Below are positions 9,656 through 18,498 of a DNA stretch of 49,814 bases, piece by piece (within the stretch, counting starts at the first letter, position 1; each line of letters starts with the position of its first letter). Origin of the DNA: DATFMH01 sp035267045 (GTDB lineage Bacteria; Bacteroidota; Rhodothermia; Balneolales; DATFMH01); assembly GCA_035267045.1 (NCBI GenBank), contig DATFMH010000093.1, positions 1-49,814 on the forward strand, written 5' to 3'. The notes below the pieces were generated by a model. That model was given only the letters and a program-made list of their open reading frames with translations, did not search any database and had not been told where the DNA came from. The position numbers and the translations under genes were made by a program.

Positions 9656-9805
9656 ATGAAAAAAGTGAGAATATGATTTATTGTTTTGATGTGTTTAATT
9701 AATACGAATATAAGTTCCGCTCAGATAACATCACTCTCGGAAGGTAATATATTCCAACTAATTACGGTAGCGGATATTGGCAAACCAGTCAAGCAGCCTG
9801 TTTTA
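9656..9805 (+). pseudogene. Truncated second signal-peptide gene remnant
   Basis: The ATG at 9656 starts MKKVRI, hits TGA at 9674-9676, then continues as a hydrophobic stretch ending in a signal-peptidase-like site (LINTNISSAQ) and ITSLSEGN. After about 50 codons the frame runs into the antisense of the class A PBP gene, so the rest of the gene is missing. Its start resembles that of the pseudogene upstream (signal peptide, then V/I-T-S plus EG), so the two may be decayed tandem paralogues. Confidence 0.6.
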
Positions 9806-12253
9806 TTACCAGCCTATCTTCCCTTTCTTCTTTCCTTTAAGAGGATTAGATGCATTTTGCTTGGGGGGTTCAGGTGGTACGTAACCTTTGGGTTGTTGAA
9901 AAGCGTCGTAACTCCAATGGACATTAGGATCTTTCATACATTTATCGATGAAATCTCCTACGATAGGCAAAGCAGTTCGGGCTCCCTGACCAATGTACGT
10001 GTTTTTTGGAAAGCGTATTCTGCGGTCATCACCACCGACCCAGGCACCCATTACGACATGTGGTGTCATGGCTATGAACCAGTTATCGGCACTGTTTTGC
10101 GTGGTACCTGTCTTGGCTGCAATATCCTGATGAACATGATATACAATTCGCAGACGTATGCCGGTACCAAGGTTACGGCCGTCACCTATATCGACACCAC
10201 GGACAACACCGCGTAACATATCGATCATGGTATAAGCTGTAGAGGGGCTAATAGCTTCTTTTTCATAATCGGGATGGTATTGCTTGAGGACATTCCCTTC
10301 TTTATCAACGATTCGTGTTATGGCTAATGGTTCGATATGCACACCATAATTAGCGAAAGTAGAATAGGCACCTACCATTTCCAGGAGACTTACTTCAGAA
10401 GTTCCTAATGCAATAGACGGCACATGTTTGAGTTTTGAATGGATTCCCAGGCGATGAGCCATCTTTATAATTTTTGTGACGGCCGGTTGTAAATCTTCGA
10501 GGCGATTCGTACCCGGATTCCCTGCCAGTTCAGGTAAAAGTCGTACAGTGACGTTATTCATACTTCGAGCCAGTGCATCGCTGAGGGTGACCATATCGGG
10601 ACCAATCGGTGTTTCAAAATCGTGAGGACTCCATATGGTTCCATTTCGACTATAATATTTGGTAGGATACTTGGAAAATTTCTGATAGGGTGGATAACCA
10701 TTGTCTATAGCTACTGCATATACAAATGGTTTAAATGTGGATCCGACCTGTCGTTTAGCCTGGTAGACATGATCATATTGTTCATTGGCATAATTGGAAC
10801 CACCCACCCAGGCCAGGAGGTGTCCATTTGTGGGATTTTCAGCTACAAAACCAGCCTCAAGGTGTGTATAAGCATGTTTCACAGAATCTATAAAGGCTGA
10901 ATCGGCTTTTAGTGAATCCAAAACCTGTATCCGGGTCTTGTGACCGGCAAAACCATTTTTATATGCATCTGTTTCTTCAATATAGCTATTCAGAAAAGCA
11001 GGGTATTTTTTCCAATATTTATCCATATACGTACCACCCGGAGAAGTCCATTCATTTTCAAATATCGTCTGAATGGAATCAAGTTTTTCTCCCAACGCTT
11101 TCTCGGCATATTTCTGCATCCGGGAATCGATGGTCGTATAGATGGTTAATCCGTCCCGATAAAGATTATAACCGTTCTTTTTACACCACTTTTGTACTTT
11201 TTGGCGAACATATTCGCCAAAATAACGGCTTTTCTTTCCGGTTTTGAAAGGTGGATGGTAATTGAGGACGATAGGCTCTTTATCCAGAACGTGACGTTGC
11301 TGCTGTGTTATAAATCCACGTTTGGCCATTTGATAGAGAACCGTGTTACGACGTTGTTGAGAGCGTAACGGACGTAACCGGGGGTTATATGCATAAACGG
11401 CTTGTAGTGAACCGATGAGTGTTGCTGCTTCCAACACATTTAAATCTTTAGCCGATTTACCAAAATGAGTCTCGGCAGCTGTTTGTATACCAAAGGAACT
11501 ATTTGGGAATTCAACCGTGTTCAGGTACATCTCTAATATTTCACGCTTGGTATAATGCCGTTCGATTTCGACCGCAGTAATCATTTCCCGCAGCTTACGG
11601 GTTATGGAAAACTGCCGGCCAATTTTTTTATACAGGTTACGTGCCAGCTGTTGTGTGATAGTGGAACCACCCTGTGGATTGCCCATCATGATATGGTAGG
11701 GGATTGCCAGTGTCCGAAACATATCAATACCCCAGTGATGATAGAAACGATGGTCTTCTGTGGCTATCAGAGCATGTATAACATTTGGAGAAATTTGACT
11801 TAATGGAACATACGTACGGTTTTGGGTAAAATACTTGTCAAGGACAACACCATCACGAGTTTTGACGACACTGGCTATATCTACTTTCGGATTCTCAAGC
11901 TGTTGAATGGAGGGAAGCCCCTGGTAGAGATAAATAAAAAATCCTGTACCGAATATGATACAAACAGCTAAGAGGATAGATACCCATTTACCTAATACTT
12001 TCCATGGGAAAGGCGGCTTATTCTTCAGTGAAAAAAAGCTGTCGGAATATTGAGTATAAACCTTGGGATTTTTACTGGTTTTTGAATTTTTAATATTCTT
12101 ACTCGTATTTCCGGCTTTCTCATTCTCAGGGTCTTTTGAATCAGCACTTTCCTGAGAACGCTCTTTACCTTTTTTGTTTTTTAGATTTTTACGATACTCA
12201 GGGTCATTAAAATATCGTTCTAAATCGTCATTATAGCTGTTATCGTCGCTCAT
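9806..12253 (-). CDS. mrcA: Class A penicillin-binding protein 1A (bifunctional)
   Basis: Bifunctional peptidoglycan glycosyltransferase/DD-transpeptidase, 815 residues. The first ~80 residues are a polar, Lys/Ser/Asn-rich cytoplasmic tail. A membrane anchor lies at ~90-112. The GT51 domain follows, with catalytic Glu166 in ATEDHRFYHH and the GGSTITQQLARNLY motif. The transpeptidase domain has the SxxK serine at Ser505 (GSTFK), an SxN (SMNN) and KTG at 714-716 (KTGTTQNSADNW). The tail is Pro/Lys-rich. It is the last gene of a four-gene envelope operon, 10 bases after the LpxH-like gene, and its stop abuts the pseudogene zone. The name mrcA/ponA is by family; the exact orthologue is not certain. 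Confidence 0.95.
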   Translation of the reverse strand: MSDDNSYNDDLERYFNDPEYRKNLKNKKGKERSQESADSKDPENEKAGNTSKNIKNSKTSKNPKVYTQYSDSFFSLKNKPPFPWKVLGKWVSILLAVCIIFGTGFFIYLYQGLPSIQQLENPKVDIASVVKTRDGVVLDKYFTQNRTYVPLSQISPNVIHALIATEDHRFYHHWGIDMFRTLAIPYHIMMGNPQGGSTITQQLARNLYKKIGRQFSITRKLREMITAVEIERHYTKREILEMYLNTVEFPNSSFGIQTAAETHFGKSAKDLNVLEAATLIGSLQAVYAYNPRLRPLRSQQRRNTVLYQMAKRGFITQQQRHVLDKEPIVLNYHPPFKTGKKSRYFGEYVRQKVQKWCKKNGYNLYRDGLTIYTTIDSRMQKYAEKALGEKLDSIQTIFENEWTSPGGTYMDKYWKKYPAFLNSYIEETDAYKNGFAGHKTRIQVLDSLKADSAFIDSVKHAYTHLEAGFVAENPTNGHLLAWVGGSNYANEQYDHVYQAKRQVGSTFKPFVYAVAIDNGYPPYQKFSKYPTKYYSRNGTIWSPHDFETPIGPDMVTLSDALARSMNNVTVRLLPELAGNPGTNRLEDLQPAVTKIIKMAHRLGIHSKLKHVPSIALGTSEVSLLEMVGAYSTFANYGVHIEPLAITRIVDKEGNVLKQYHPDYEKEAISPSTAYTMIDMLRGVVRGVDIGDGRNLGTGIRLRIVYHVHQDIAAKTGTTQNSADNWFIAMTPHVVMGAWVGGDDRRIRFPKNTYIGQGARTALPIVGDFIDKCMKDPNVHWSYDAFQQPKGYVPPEPPKQNASNPLKGKKKGKIGW

Positions 12254-12262
12254 TGAAACTTA

Positions 12263-13075
12263 TTATGAATGCGGGTATAGCCGTTCTATATTCTTATTAA
12301 GATTCTGCCATTTAACGAGTTGAAACCCATCGTTATTATAAACGGCAAAAGTCCTGTCATTAAAAAAATTCCCAAGATTGATATATAATCCACTGTTTAT
12401 GTTAATAAAACGCGGATAATGATGATGTCCACAGATAATCACATCAAATTTTTGTTCTCTCAACATCTGTTTTGCCCATTGGTCTATTTCCTGCGTACAC
12501 TCTTTCTCACCTTTTTGATCTACCGTTCTGCTTAATCGTGAAAACCATTTAGTAACTGTGATACCAAGTGACGGGGGTAAAACATGTCTAAAGATAAAAA
12601 CAAATTTTGGATTTCTTAATAATCTGTGAAAATAGGGCCGGGGTAACTCAAGCAATTCATCATCTACTCCATCGCCATGTAATAAAAGGACACTATTTTC
12701 CTCTAATTTAATGATTCTATACTCGTGCTCTAAATCGAAACCACATTTATCTTCAAAATAATTATAGACCCAGTTGTCATGATTTCCTGTTATATAGAGG
12801 CTGTTACCGTTTTTTTTATTGAATAGGGCAAACCTTTCGAGAATTCGTGACCCAATAGCGGGCCTTTTATTGGGATATTCCATCCAGTAATCAAAGAGAT
12901 CACCAAGAACACAGATTGCATAACCGTTATTTTCTGCGAAATCGACTAAATCTAACAAATCTCGTTCAATTTCATGCTCTTTATCTTTAGGAAAAGCACC
13001 AATATGGACGTCTGATATAAAGATAATAGGGTATTCAGGATTACTCTCTGTATCCTGATTAACGGTCTGACTCAT
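12263..13075 (-). CDS. lpxH: UDP-2,3-diacylglucosamine diphosphatase-like metallophosphoesterase (LpxH family)
   Basis: Calcineurin-type dinuclear metal phosphoesterase, 270 residues. The ligand motifs appear in order: SDVHIG (Asp22, His24), GDLFDYW (Asp59), GNHDN (Asn98, His99), HGDG (His133) and GHHHYPR (217-219). GDxFDxW together with GNHD is the LpxH pattern, the enzyme that makes lipid X in lipid A synthesis at the inner membrane. I chose the ATG at 13075 because the longer frame adds only a non-conserved stretch overlapping the upstream gene. The chosen start still overlaps that gene's stop by 17 bases, consistent with translational coupling. LpxH has relatives of unknown function, so the substrate is inferred. 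Confidence 0.8.
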   Translation of the reverse strand: MSQTVNQDTESNPEYPIIFISDVHIGAFPKDKEHEIERDLLDLVDFAENNGYAICVLGDLFDYWMEYPNKRPAIGSRILERFALFNKKNGNSLYITGNHDNWVYNYFEDKCGFDLEHEYRIIKLEENSVLLLHGDGVDDELLELPRPYFHRLLRNPKFVFIFRHVLPPSLGITVTKWFSRLSRTVDQKGEKECTQEIDQWAKQMLREQKFDVIICGHHHYPRFININSGLYINLGNFFNDRTFAVYNNDGFQLVKWQNLNKNIERLYPHS

Positions 13076-13574
13076 CTGATTCTCTGAATTTGTATAAAAG
13101 AAGCATATTATCAACTTCTTTATCCGATACAATAAAATTGGATCTCTTCTCTAATGGTTTATTTACGTTACCATGTAATGTTGATTTACCGGAATTGCTT
13201 GTCAGAAAGTTGCGAAATGCTTTGATGGACAGGACATTGACTCCAAACTTTTTAGCCCTGGAGATAATTTCTCTATCATCAGTTACAACAATCCATCGCA
13301 AATTGGCATCTTTCTTTTCGATGTGTCTAAAAATGAGCTCGTCAGCCTTTCTGTCGTTACTGTAAACAACCGATATCTTCTTAAAATTTATCGGAATCGA
13401 CCCTTTCGGGCCGTCATATATGATTTTGGCTTGTGTATTTTTTATCCGACAGGCATGATTAACTTTATTAGCCACCTGAAATCGATTTTCATCCGAACTA
13501 TTCAGGTTTTTACCAGATAAATCCGGTAACTGGTGCATCAAATTGTTACCATCTATTAGCCATTGTTTTTTCAT
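13059..13574 (-). CDS. NYN/YacP-type PIN-like ribonuclease
   Basis: Small protein of 171 residues with the NYN (YacP, DUF901) fold, a PIN-like nuclease. Acidic residues typical of the active site are Asp8 in LIDGNN, Asp54 in IIYDG, Asp78 in RKADEL and Asp99/Asp100 in VVTDDREI. In Bacillus the family member Rae1 cleaves mRNA on the ribosome; whether this protein does the same is unknown. It lies between the polyprenyl synthase and LpxH-like genes and overlaps the latter. Confidence 0.8.
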   Translation of the reverse strand: MKKQWLIDGNNLMHQLPDLSGKNLNSSDENRFQVANKVNHACRIKNTQAKIIYDGPKGSIPINFKKISVVYSNDRKADELIFRHIEKKDANLRWIVVTDDREIISRAKKFGVNVLSIKAFRNFLTSNSGKSTLHGNVNKPLEKRSNFIVSDKEVDNMLLLYKFRESDESDR

Positions 13575-13585
13575 TCGAATAGCAA

Positions 13586-14605
13586 TTATTTTTTTCGTGT
13601 TACAACGAAATAAATAAGGTCCTCCATGTTACTACGGCTTTCACTGTCTGGAAATTGTTGCAGAAGATCGTATGCTTTATTTACATATGAGTTCATCACT
13701 TTTTTCGAGTACTCAATGCCTCCTTTTTCATTCACGAAGCTGATAATTTTTTTAATATCCGAATTCTTTTTCTTGTTTTTTCGGAAGAGTTTACGAATAT
13801 GTTTTCGTTCAGTAAGTGATGCGTTCTCCAAAGCAATAATAAGCGGAAGTGTAATTTTCCGTTCTTTAATGTCGTTGGCCGTTGGTTTTCCGACATCATC
13901 GCCACCGTAATCAAATAAGTCATCCCGAATCTGGAAAGCAATACCTATATTTTCGCCAATCTCGCGCATTGTATTCTGGTAAATCTCATTGTCTGTCGCA
14001 CTAATGGCCCCGCATTGACAACACGCTGTAATCAGGCTTCCTGTTTTGTCTGATATTATCTGAAAATATTTCTCTTTGGTCATATTAAGCAATTTAGAAG
14101 CTTTAAGCTGTCGTAATTCCCCTTCACTCATACGTTTTACCGCGTTCGACAGAACCTTTAGAAGCTGAAACTCATCACTTTCAAGAGCGACAAGTAATCC
14201 TTTGGCCAGTAAAAAATCGCCTAATAAGATACTGGCTTTATTTTTCCATACCTTATTTATACTGAGAAAACCACGCCGGCGTTCAGCATCGTCCACAACA
14301 TCGTCGTGTATAAGCGTTGCCGTGTGTAATAATTCGATCATGGTGGCTGCTATGTAAGTTCTTTCACTGATCTCGCCGCAGAGTTGAGCAGACATAAAAA
14401 CCAGCATGGGACGCATCTCTTTCCCTTTGGTTTTCAGTAAGTACGCTACAATTTTATCAAGCAGGTAGACGTCAGTACGTAACGCGTCCTTGAAGAATTT
14501 TCGAAATTTTCGAAGTTCGGGGTCAATATTGTTCCGAATTTCCTGTAAATTCTTTGGAGCCGTTCGTTCGGCTAATTCTACATTTTGTGTATCTATATCA
14601 AGCAT
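13586..14605 (-). CDS. ispB: All-trans polyprenyl diphosphate synthase
   Basis: Class I trans-isoprenyl diphosphate synthase, 339 residues, elongating farnesyl/geranyl diphosphate with IPP. The first Asp-rich motif is DDVVD at 101-105, followed by AERRRG. The second is DDLFD at 228-232, followed by the conserved GKP and K-x-T-LP segments. The length fits the medium/long-chain (octaprenyl/heptaprenyl) group that makes the quinone side chain, though chain length cannot be read reliably by eye. Start: the ATG at 14605, rather than the TTG one codon earlier. It heads the minus-strand envelope operon and is divergent from pfkA. Confidence 0.9.
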   Translation of the reverse strand: MLDIDTQNVELAERTAPKNLQEIRNNIDPELRKFRKFFKDALRTDVYLLDKIVAYLLKTKGKEMRPMLVFMSAQLCGEISERTYIAATMIELLHTATLIHDDVVDDAERRRGFLSINKVWKNKASILLGDFLLAKGLLVALESDEFQLLKVLSNAVKRMSEGELRQLKASKLLNMTKEKYFQIISDKTGSLITACCQCGAISATDNEIYQNTMREIGENIGIAFQIRDDLFDYGGDDVGKPTANDIKERKITLPLIIALENASLTERKHIRKLFRKNKKKNSDIKKIISFVNEKGGIEYSKKVMNSYVNKAYDLLQQFPDSESRSNMEDLIYFVVTRKK

Positions 14606-14765
14606 CAACTAAATAAATTTATCAAAATAAGGTTTTAAAACTATAAGTTACGAATGCAGAATGTAATGATATAATAGAATTCTATTTGCACTAACTTTTT
14701 TCTGTGTTTAAGTTCGTTTCTTCAACAAAGTATTAACATCAAATTTTAAAGTAAAAGTAATAACC

Positions 14766-15743
14766 TTGGAGACTATAAAAAAAATCGGAGTATTTACCAG
14801 TGGAGGAGATGCCCCGGGTATGAATGCGGCAGTTCGTGCCGTAGTTCGTATGGCTAAATATAATGATATATCTGTAATAGGCATACGCCATGGATATCGT
14901 GGCCTGATTAATGGAGATTTTGTTGAACTGGATGCCGCATCAGTATCTAATATAATACAAAGAGGTGGTACTATTTTAAAATCAGCCCGATCCGAAGAAT
15001 TTAGAAAACCTGAAGGCAGAGCTAAAGCTGCCGAAAGCATTCATAAGGAAGGTATTGAAGCTTTAGTAGCAATAGGCGGAGACGGAACTTTCCAGGGAGC
15101 AACCAGGCTGAATGAAGAACAAGGAATACCGGTCAGCGGCATTCCGGGTACCATAGATAACGACCTTGCCGGAACCGATGAAACAATTGGATATGATACG
15201 GCGCTTAACACAGCTATGGACGCTATCGATAATATCAGGGATACTGCTGATGCACACGACCGTCTTTTTCTTGTTGAAGTTATGGGACGTGAAGCGGGTT
15301 TCATTGCTCTTGAAACAGGTATTGCCGGTGGGGCGGAATTAATTTTATTACCGGAGACTCTTACGGAAATAAGCGATATCAAGCATTCTCTGCATGAGAC
15401 TTTACAGGCACAAAGACGCAGTAGCTTAGTGGTGGTAGCTGAAGGAGATGAAACCGGCGGAGCCATGAAACTGGCAGATAAAATCCGTGATGATTTTGCA
15501 AAATACGAGATGCGGGTTTGTATTCTGGGACATGTTCAAAGAGGGGGTAGGCCAACTGCAAGAGACCGTGTATTAGCCAGTCGGCTGGGTGCTGCTGCTG
15601 TACAATCTTTAATTGACGGGCATCAAAATGTGATGGTTGGTGTTGTAAACAACGAGATCAGGATAACACCATTGCGTAATACATGGTCTAAGAAGAAAAG
15701 TATTAATTACGACCTGCTGGAATTGGCAAAAATATTAAGTTGA
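14766..15743 (+). CDS. pfkA: ATP-dependent 6-phosphofructokinase
   Basis: Glycolytic phosphorylation of fructose 6-phosphate, 325 residues, typical of bacterial PfkA. Motifs are TSGGDAPGMNAAVR, the GGDGTFQGA loop, PGTIDNDL, the GTDETIGYDTA substrate loop and EVMGREAG. Gly in GGDGT and in PGTIDND marks the ATP-dependent rather than the pyrophosphate-dependent form. No ATG or GTG start fits; the frame opens with TTG at 14766 directly before the conserved beta strand, so I take it as a TTG start with a poor ribosome-binding site. It is first in a run with pgi. Confidence 0.96.
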   Translation: METIKKIGVFTSGGDAPGMNAAVRAVVRMAKYNDISVIGIRHGYRGLINGDFVELDAASVSNIIQRGGTILKSARSEEFRKPEGRAKAAESIHKEGIEALVAIGGDGTFQGATRLNEEQGIPVSGIPGTIDNDLAGTDETIGYDTALNTAMDAIDNIRDTADAHDRLFLVEVMGREAGFIALETGIAGGAELILLPETLTEISDIKHSLHETLQAQRRSSLVVVAEGDETGGAMKLADKIRDDFAKYEMRVCILGHVQRGGRPTARDRVLASRLGAAAVQSLIDGHQNVMVGVVNNEIRITPLRNTWSKKKSINYDLLELAKILS

Positions 15744-15758
15744 GAAATTATTAAATCT

Positions 15759-17048
15759 ATGTTGACAATTGATTTGCAAGAGGCAAAAAAGTTTGTCTCC
15801 GGGGAAGAGTATAATTCGGCTTCTGCAAAAGCTCAAAATGCTCTTCAACAATTAAAAGATAAAACGGGTAAAGGTTCGGAATGGCTGGGTTGGCGTGATA
15901 TTTTAGCTGAGCCTAACGATGCTTTACTTGAAAATATTCAGAAGTTGGCGGAAGATATTCGACAAGAAGCGGATATTTTTATTGTCTGTGGTATTGGCGG
16001 CTCATATCTCGGTGCACGTGCTGTTATTGAAGCATTGACGCCTTTTTATGGGGACTCGAAAACAGAGATAATCTATGCCGGTAATCAGATGAGTGGTAAA
16101 TATCTGAAACAGCTTATCGATTATATATCTGAAAAGAAGGCAGACGGCAGTGATAAAAGCGTTTATCTGAATGTTATTTCAAAATCGGGAACGACATTAG
16201 AAACGGCATTGGCATTTCGAGTCCTTCGGGAATGGATACATGATACATATGAAGATGATGCCAATTCCCGTATCATATGTACAACAAGTAAAGAGGGCGG
16301 AGCACTTAATAAAGTTATTGACGCCCAGGGATATAAAAAATTTATTATCCCGGATGATATCGGCGGGCGTTTTTCCGTTCTGACACCTGTTGGCTTGTTA
16401 CCGATTGCTGTGGCAGGAGTTGATATACGTTCGTTATTCTATGGAGCGGTTTCGGCATTTAGAGATTATGAAAATAACCCCGATGATGTTATTTCATATG
16501 CTGCATTGAGATATGCTCTCTATAACAAGGGTTATCTGATTGATATTTTTACGTCATTTGAACCTGAATTACGATTTTTTGGCAGTTGGATGCAACAATT
16601 GTACGGAGAGAGTGAAGGTAAAAACGGAAAAGGAATGTTCCCGACGGTACTTGGCTATTCTACGGATTTGCATAGTGTAGGGCAGATGGTGCAGCAGGGG
16701 AAACGCAATGTAATTGAAACATTTTTGGTTGTAGAGAAAAGTCAGAGCAAACTGACTGTGCCTGCCGACGATGATAATAATGACGGTTTAAATTATTTAT
16801 CTGGAAAAACATTTCATGAAATTAATACCAAAGCCTATGAGGGTACCCGTGAAGCACATATTGAAGGAGGGGTGCCTGTTGTAAGTATGACCATGAATGA
16901 ATTGAAATGTGAAACCCTGGGCTCTTTAATTTATCTTTTTGAACTTTCTATTGCGGTATACGTTTATTGCCTGGATGAAAATCCTTTCAATCAACCGGGA
17001 GTGGAAGATTATAAAAAGGCAATGTATCGCTTACTAGGTAAACCTTGA
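15759..17048 (+). CDS. pgi: Glucose-6-phosphate isomerase
   Basis: Interconverts glucose 6-phosphate and fructose 6-phosphate, 429 residues, the short bacterial (Bacillus-like) form. It has the sugar-phosphate loop VCGIGGSYLGARAVIE, the SIS motif SKSGTTLETA, GGRFSVLTPVGLLP, a catalytic-Glu region YGESEGKNGKG around 281-287 and the C-terminal signature QPGVEDYKK. It starts 15 bases after pfkA and its stop overlaps the next reading frame, so the genes are co-transcribed. Confidence 0.97.
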   Translation: MLTIDLQEAKKFVSGEEYNSASAKAQNALQQLKDKTGKGSEWLGWRDILAEPNDALLENIQKLAEDIRQEADIFIVCGIGGSYLGARAVIEALTPFYGDSKTEIIYAGNQMSGKYLKQLIDYISEKKADGSDKSVYLNVISKSGTTLETALAFRVLREWIHDTYEDDANSRIICTTSKEGGALNKVIDAQGYKKFIIPDDIGGRFSVLTPVGLLPIAVAGVDIRSLFYGAVSAFRDYENNPDDVISYAALRYALYNKGYLIDIFTSFEPELRFFGSWMQQLYGESEGKNGKGMFPTVLGYSTDLHSVGQMVQQGKRNVIETFLVVEKSQSKLTVPADDDNNDGLNYLSGKTFHEINTKAYEGTREAHIEGGVPVVSMTMNELKCETLGSLIYLFELSIAVYVYCLDENPFNQPGVEDYKKAMYRLLGKP

Positions 17049-17050
17049 GA

Positions 17051-17707
17051 ATGGGGACTATGGAGGATAAAGGAAATAAAAATACATCTTTTATTTATAC
17101 GGCTGTTGCTGGTAATATCGGTGCCGGTAAATCTTCATTAACTGATTTGCTGGCAAAGCATTATAACTGGAAAACTTTTTTTGAGTCGGTCGATGATAAT
17201 CCATATTTGTCCGATTTCTATGAAGATATGCACCGGTGGAGCTTCAATCTTCAAATATATTTTCTATCCAGCCGTTTTAAACATCAGAAAAAGATAATTG
17301 GCCAACAAGAAAGCTTTATTCAGGATCGCACTATTTACGAGGATGTCGAGATATTCGCGAAAAATCTCTATGAAATGGGGTTGATGAGTGAACGCGATTA
17401 TGATAATTACAGAGCCTTGTTCCAGGAGATGATTACATATTTGCAGCCTCCTGATCTTTTAATTTATTTACGGGCACAGGTTCCAACATTAGTCCGTCAA
17501 ATTCAAAACAGGGGTCGTGAATATGAAAATACGATTCGTATTGAATATCTTGAACGATTGAACCGTCATTATGAAGACTGGATCAGTCGATATCCTCATG
17601 AAAAGTTGATTATAGACACTGATGAACTGGAATTTGTTCACGACAGGGAAGACCTTGGGAAAATAATAGATTTAGTTGATCAGCGGGTCTATGGACTTTT
17701 CTCATAG
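17051..17707 (+). CDS. Deoxynucleoside kinase (dNK/dGK family)
   Basis: Phosphorylates deoxynucleosides for nucleotide salvage, about 218 residues. Walker A is GNIGAGKSS (21-29), followed by the FFESVDDNPYL substrate segment, the QDRTIYEDVEIFA motif (the DR-S/T of the family) and the LID region RQIQNRGREYE. The start is ambiguous: ATG 17051 and ATG 17060 are both plausible, and the latter has a GGGG run upstream. Only three bases separate it from the pgi stop. The preferred base (dA, dG or dC) cannot be decided here. Confidence 0.9.
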   Translation: MGTMEDKGNKNTSFIYTAVAGNIGAGKSSLTDLLAKHYNWKTFFESVDDNPYLSDFYEDMHRWSFNLQIYFLSSRFKHQKKIIGQQESFIQDRTIYEDVEIFAKNLYEMGLMSERDYDNYRALFQEMITYLQPPDLLIYLRAQVPTLVRQIQNRGREYENTIRIEYLERLNRHYEDWISRYPHEKLIIDTDELEFVHDREDLGKIIDLVDQRVYGLFS

Positions 17708-17766
17708 TTTTGCGTTTAAAAAGTAATATAGCTAACTTTGCAGGCTGTAATTAGTTATTACTGATT

Positions 17767-18258
17767 ATGATTGAGTTTAAACTAAATGAGATTCCGGACG
17801 GTAAGTCAACACAGGAACTTGAATTAGAACCTGATCATGTAGATTTGGAAGAATATGAGTTTCGTGGTGGCCGTTTAGAGGTTTATTTTGATAAGTCGCA
17901 TGACGCAGTGAAAGTTGATTTCAATATAAAAACGAAGCTTGAACTAATATGCGATCGGTCATTAGAGCCATTTGATTATACCATCGACCGGGATTACGAA
18001 GTGGTTTTCAAAGACGATGACAAAGTTCGAAAAATTGAAGATGAGAACTGTACGATTCGGCCTTTGAATATCCATGAAAATAAAATTGATATAGAAAAAG
18101 AAGTTCGTGATACCATTTTATTGAGTATTCCGATTAAAAAACTTCATCCGAAATTTTTGGATGAGAACGGTAATCCTACCGATTTTCAAAAATTTTATGC
18201 CGATGAAGAATTTACTGATCCCAGGTGGGATGCTTTGAAATCATTAAAAAATAAATAA
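17767..18258 (+). CDS. DUF177/YceD family protein
   Basis: 163 residues, beta-rich and acidic, with the YceD core LxLICDRSLEPFDYTID and the C-terminal LPIKxLHPKF-like motif (SIPIKKLHPKF), then DPRWDALKSLK. YceD/DUF177 proteins almost always precede rpmF, as here (21 bases). The family is linked to 23S rRNA accumulation in plants and bacteria. Only one of the usual cysteines is present, so zinc binding is doubtful. Confidence 0.88.
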   Translation: MIEFKLNEIPDGKSTQELELEPDHVDLEEYEFRGGRLEVYFDKSHDAVKVDFNIKTKLELICDRSLEPFDYTIDRDYEVVFKDDDKVRKIEDENCTIRPLNIHENKIDIEKEVRDTILLSIPIKKLHPKFLDENGNPTDFQKFYADEEFTDPRWDALKSLKNK

Positions 18259-18279
18259 CGAGATTAATAAAATTATAAA

Positions 18280-18459
18280 ATGGCACATCCTAAGCGTAAG
18301 ACATCAAAAGCGCGTCGTGATAAAAGAAGGACGCATGATCAATTGAGTGAAGCAACTTTGGCAACATGTCCGAATTGTGGAGCCAAGCATCGCAGACATC
18401 GGGTCTGTACGGAATGTGGTTATTACAGAGGTAGACAAGTATTAACTGTTAAAGCCTGA
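18280..18459 (+). CDS. rpmF: 50S ribosomal protein L32
   Basis: 59-residue basic protein with the invariant start MAHPKRKTSKARRDKRR. It carries two zinc-knuckle pairs, CPNCG (Cys30, Cys33) and CTECG (Cys43, Cys46), the zinc-binding form of L32. It lies between the DUF177 gene and plsX, the classic conserved order. Confidence 0.98.
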   Translation: MAHPKRKTSKARRDKRRTHDQLSEATLATCPNCGAKHRRHRVCTECGYYRGRQVLTVKA

Positions 18460-18498
18460 TCCTTAGGGATATAGGCCTTATACACCAAAAATATATCC

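Noticed and set aside
9686..10216. Plus-strand open frame of 176 codons
   Set aside because: Only its first ~40 codons belong to the decayed signal-peptide gene. The rest is antisense to the well-supported class A PBP.
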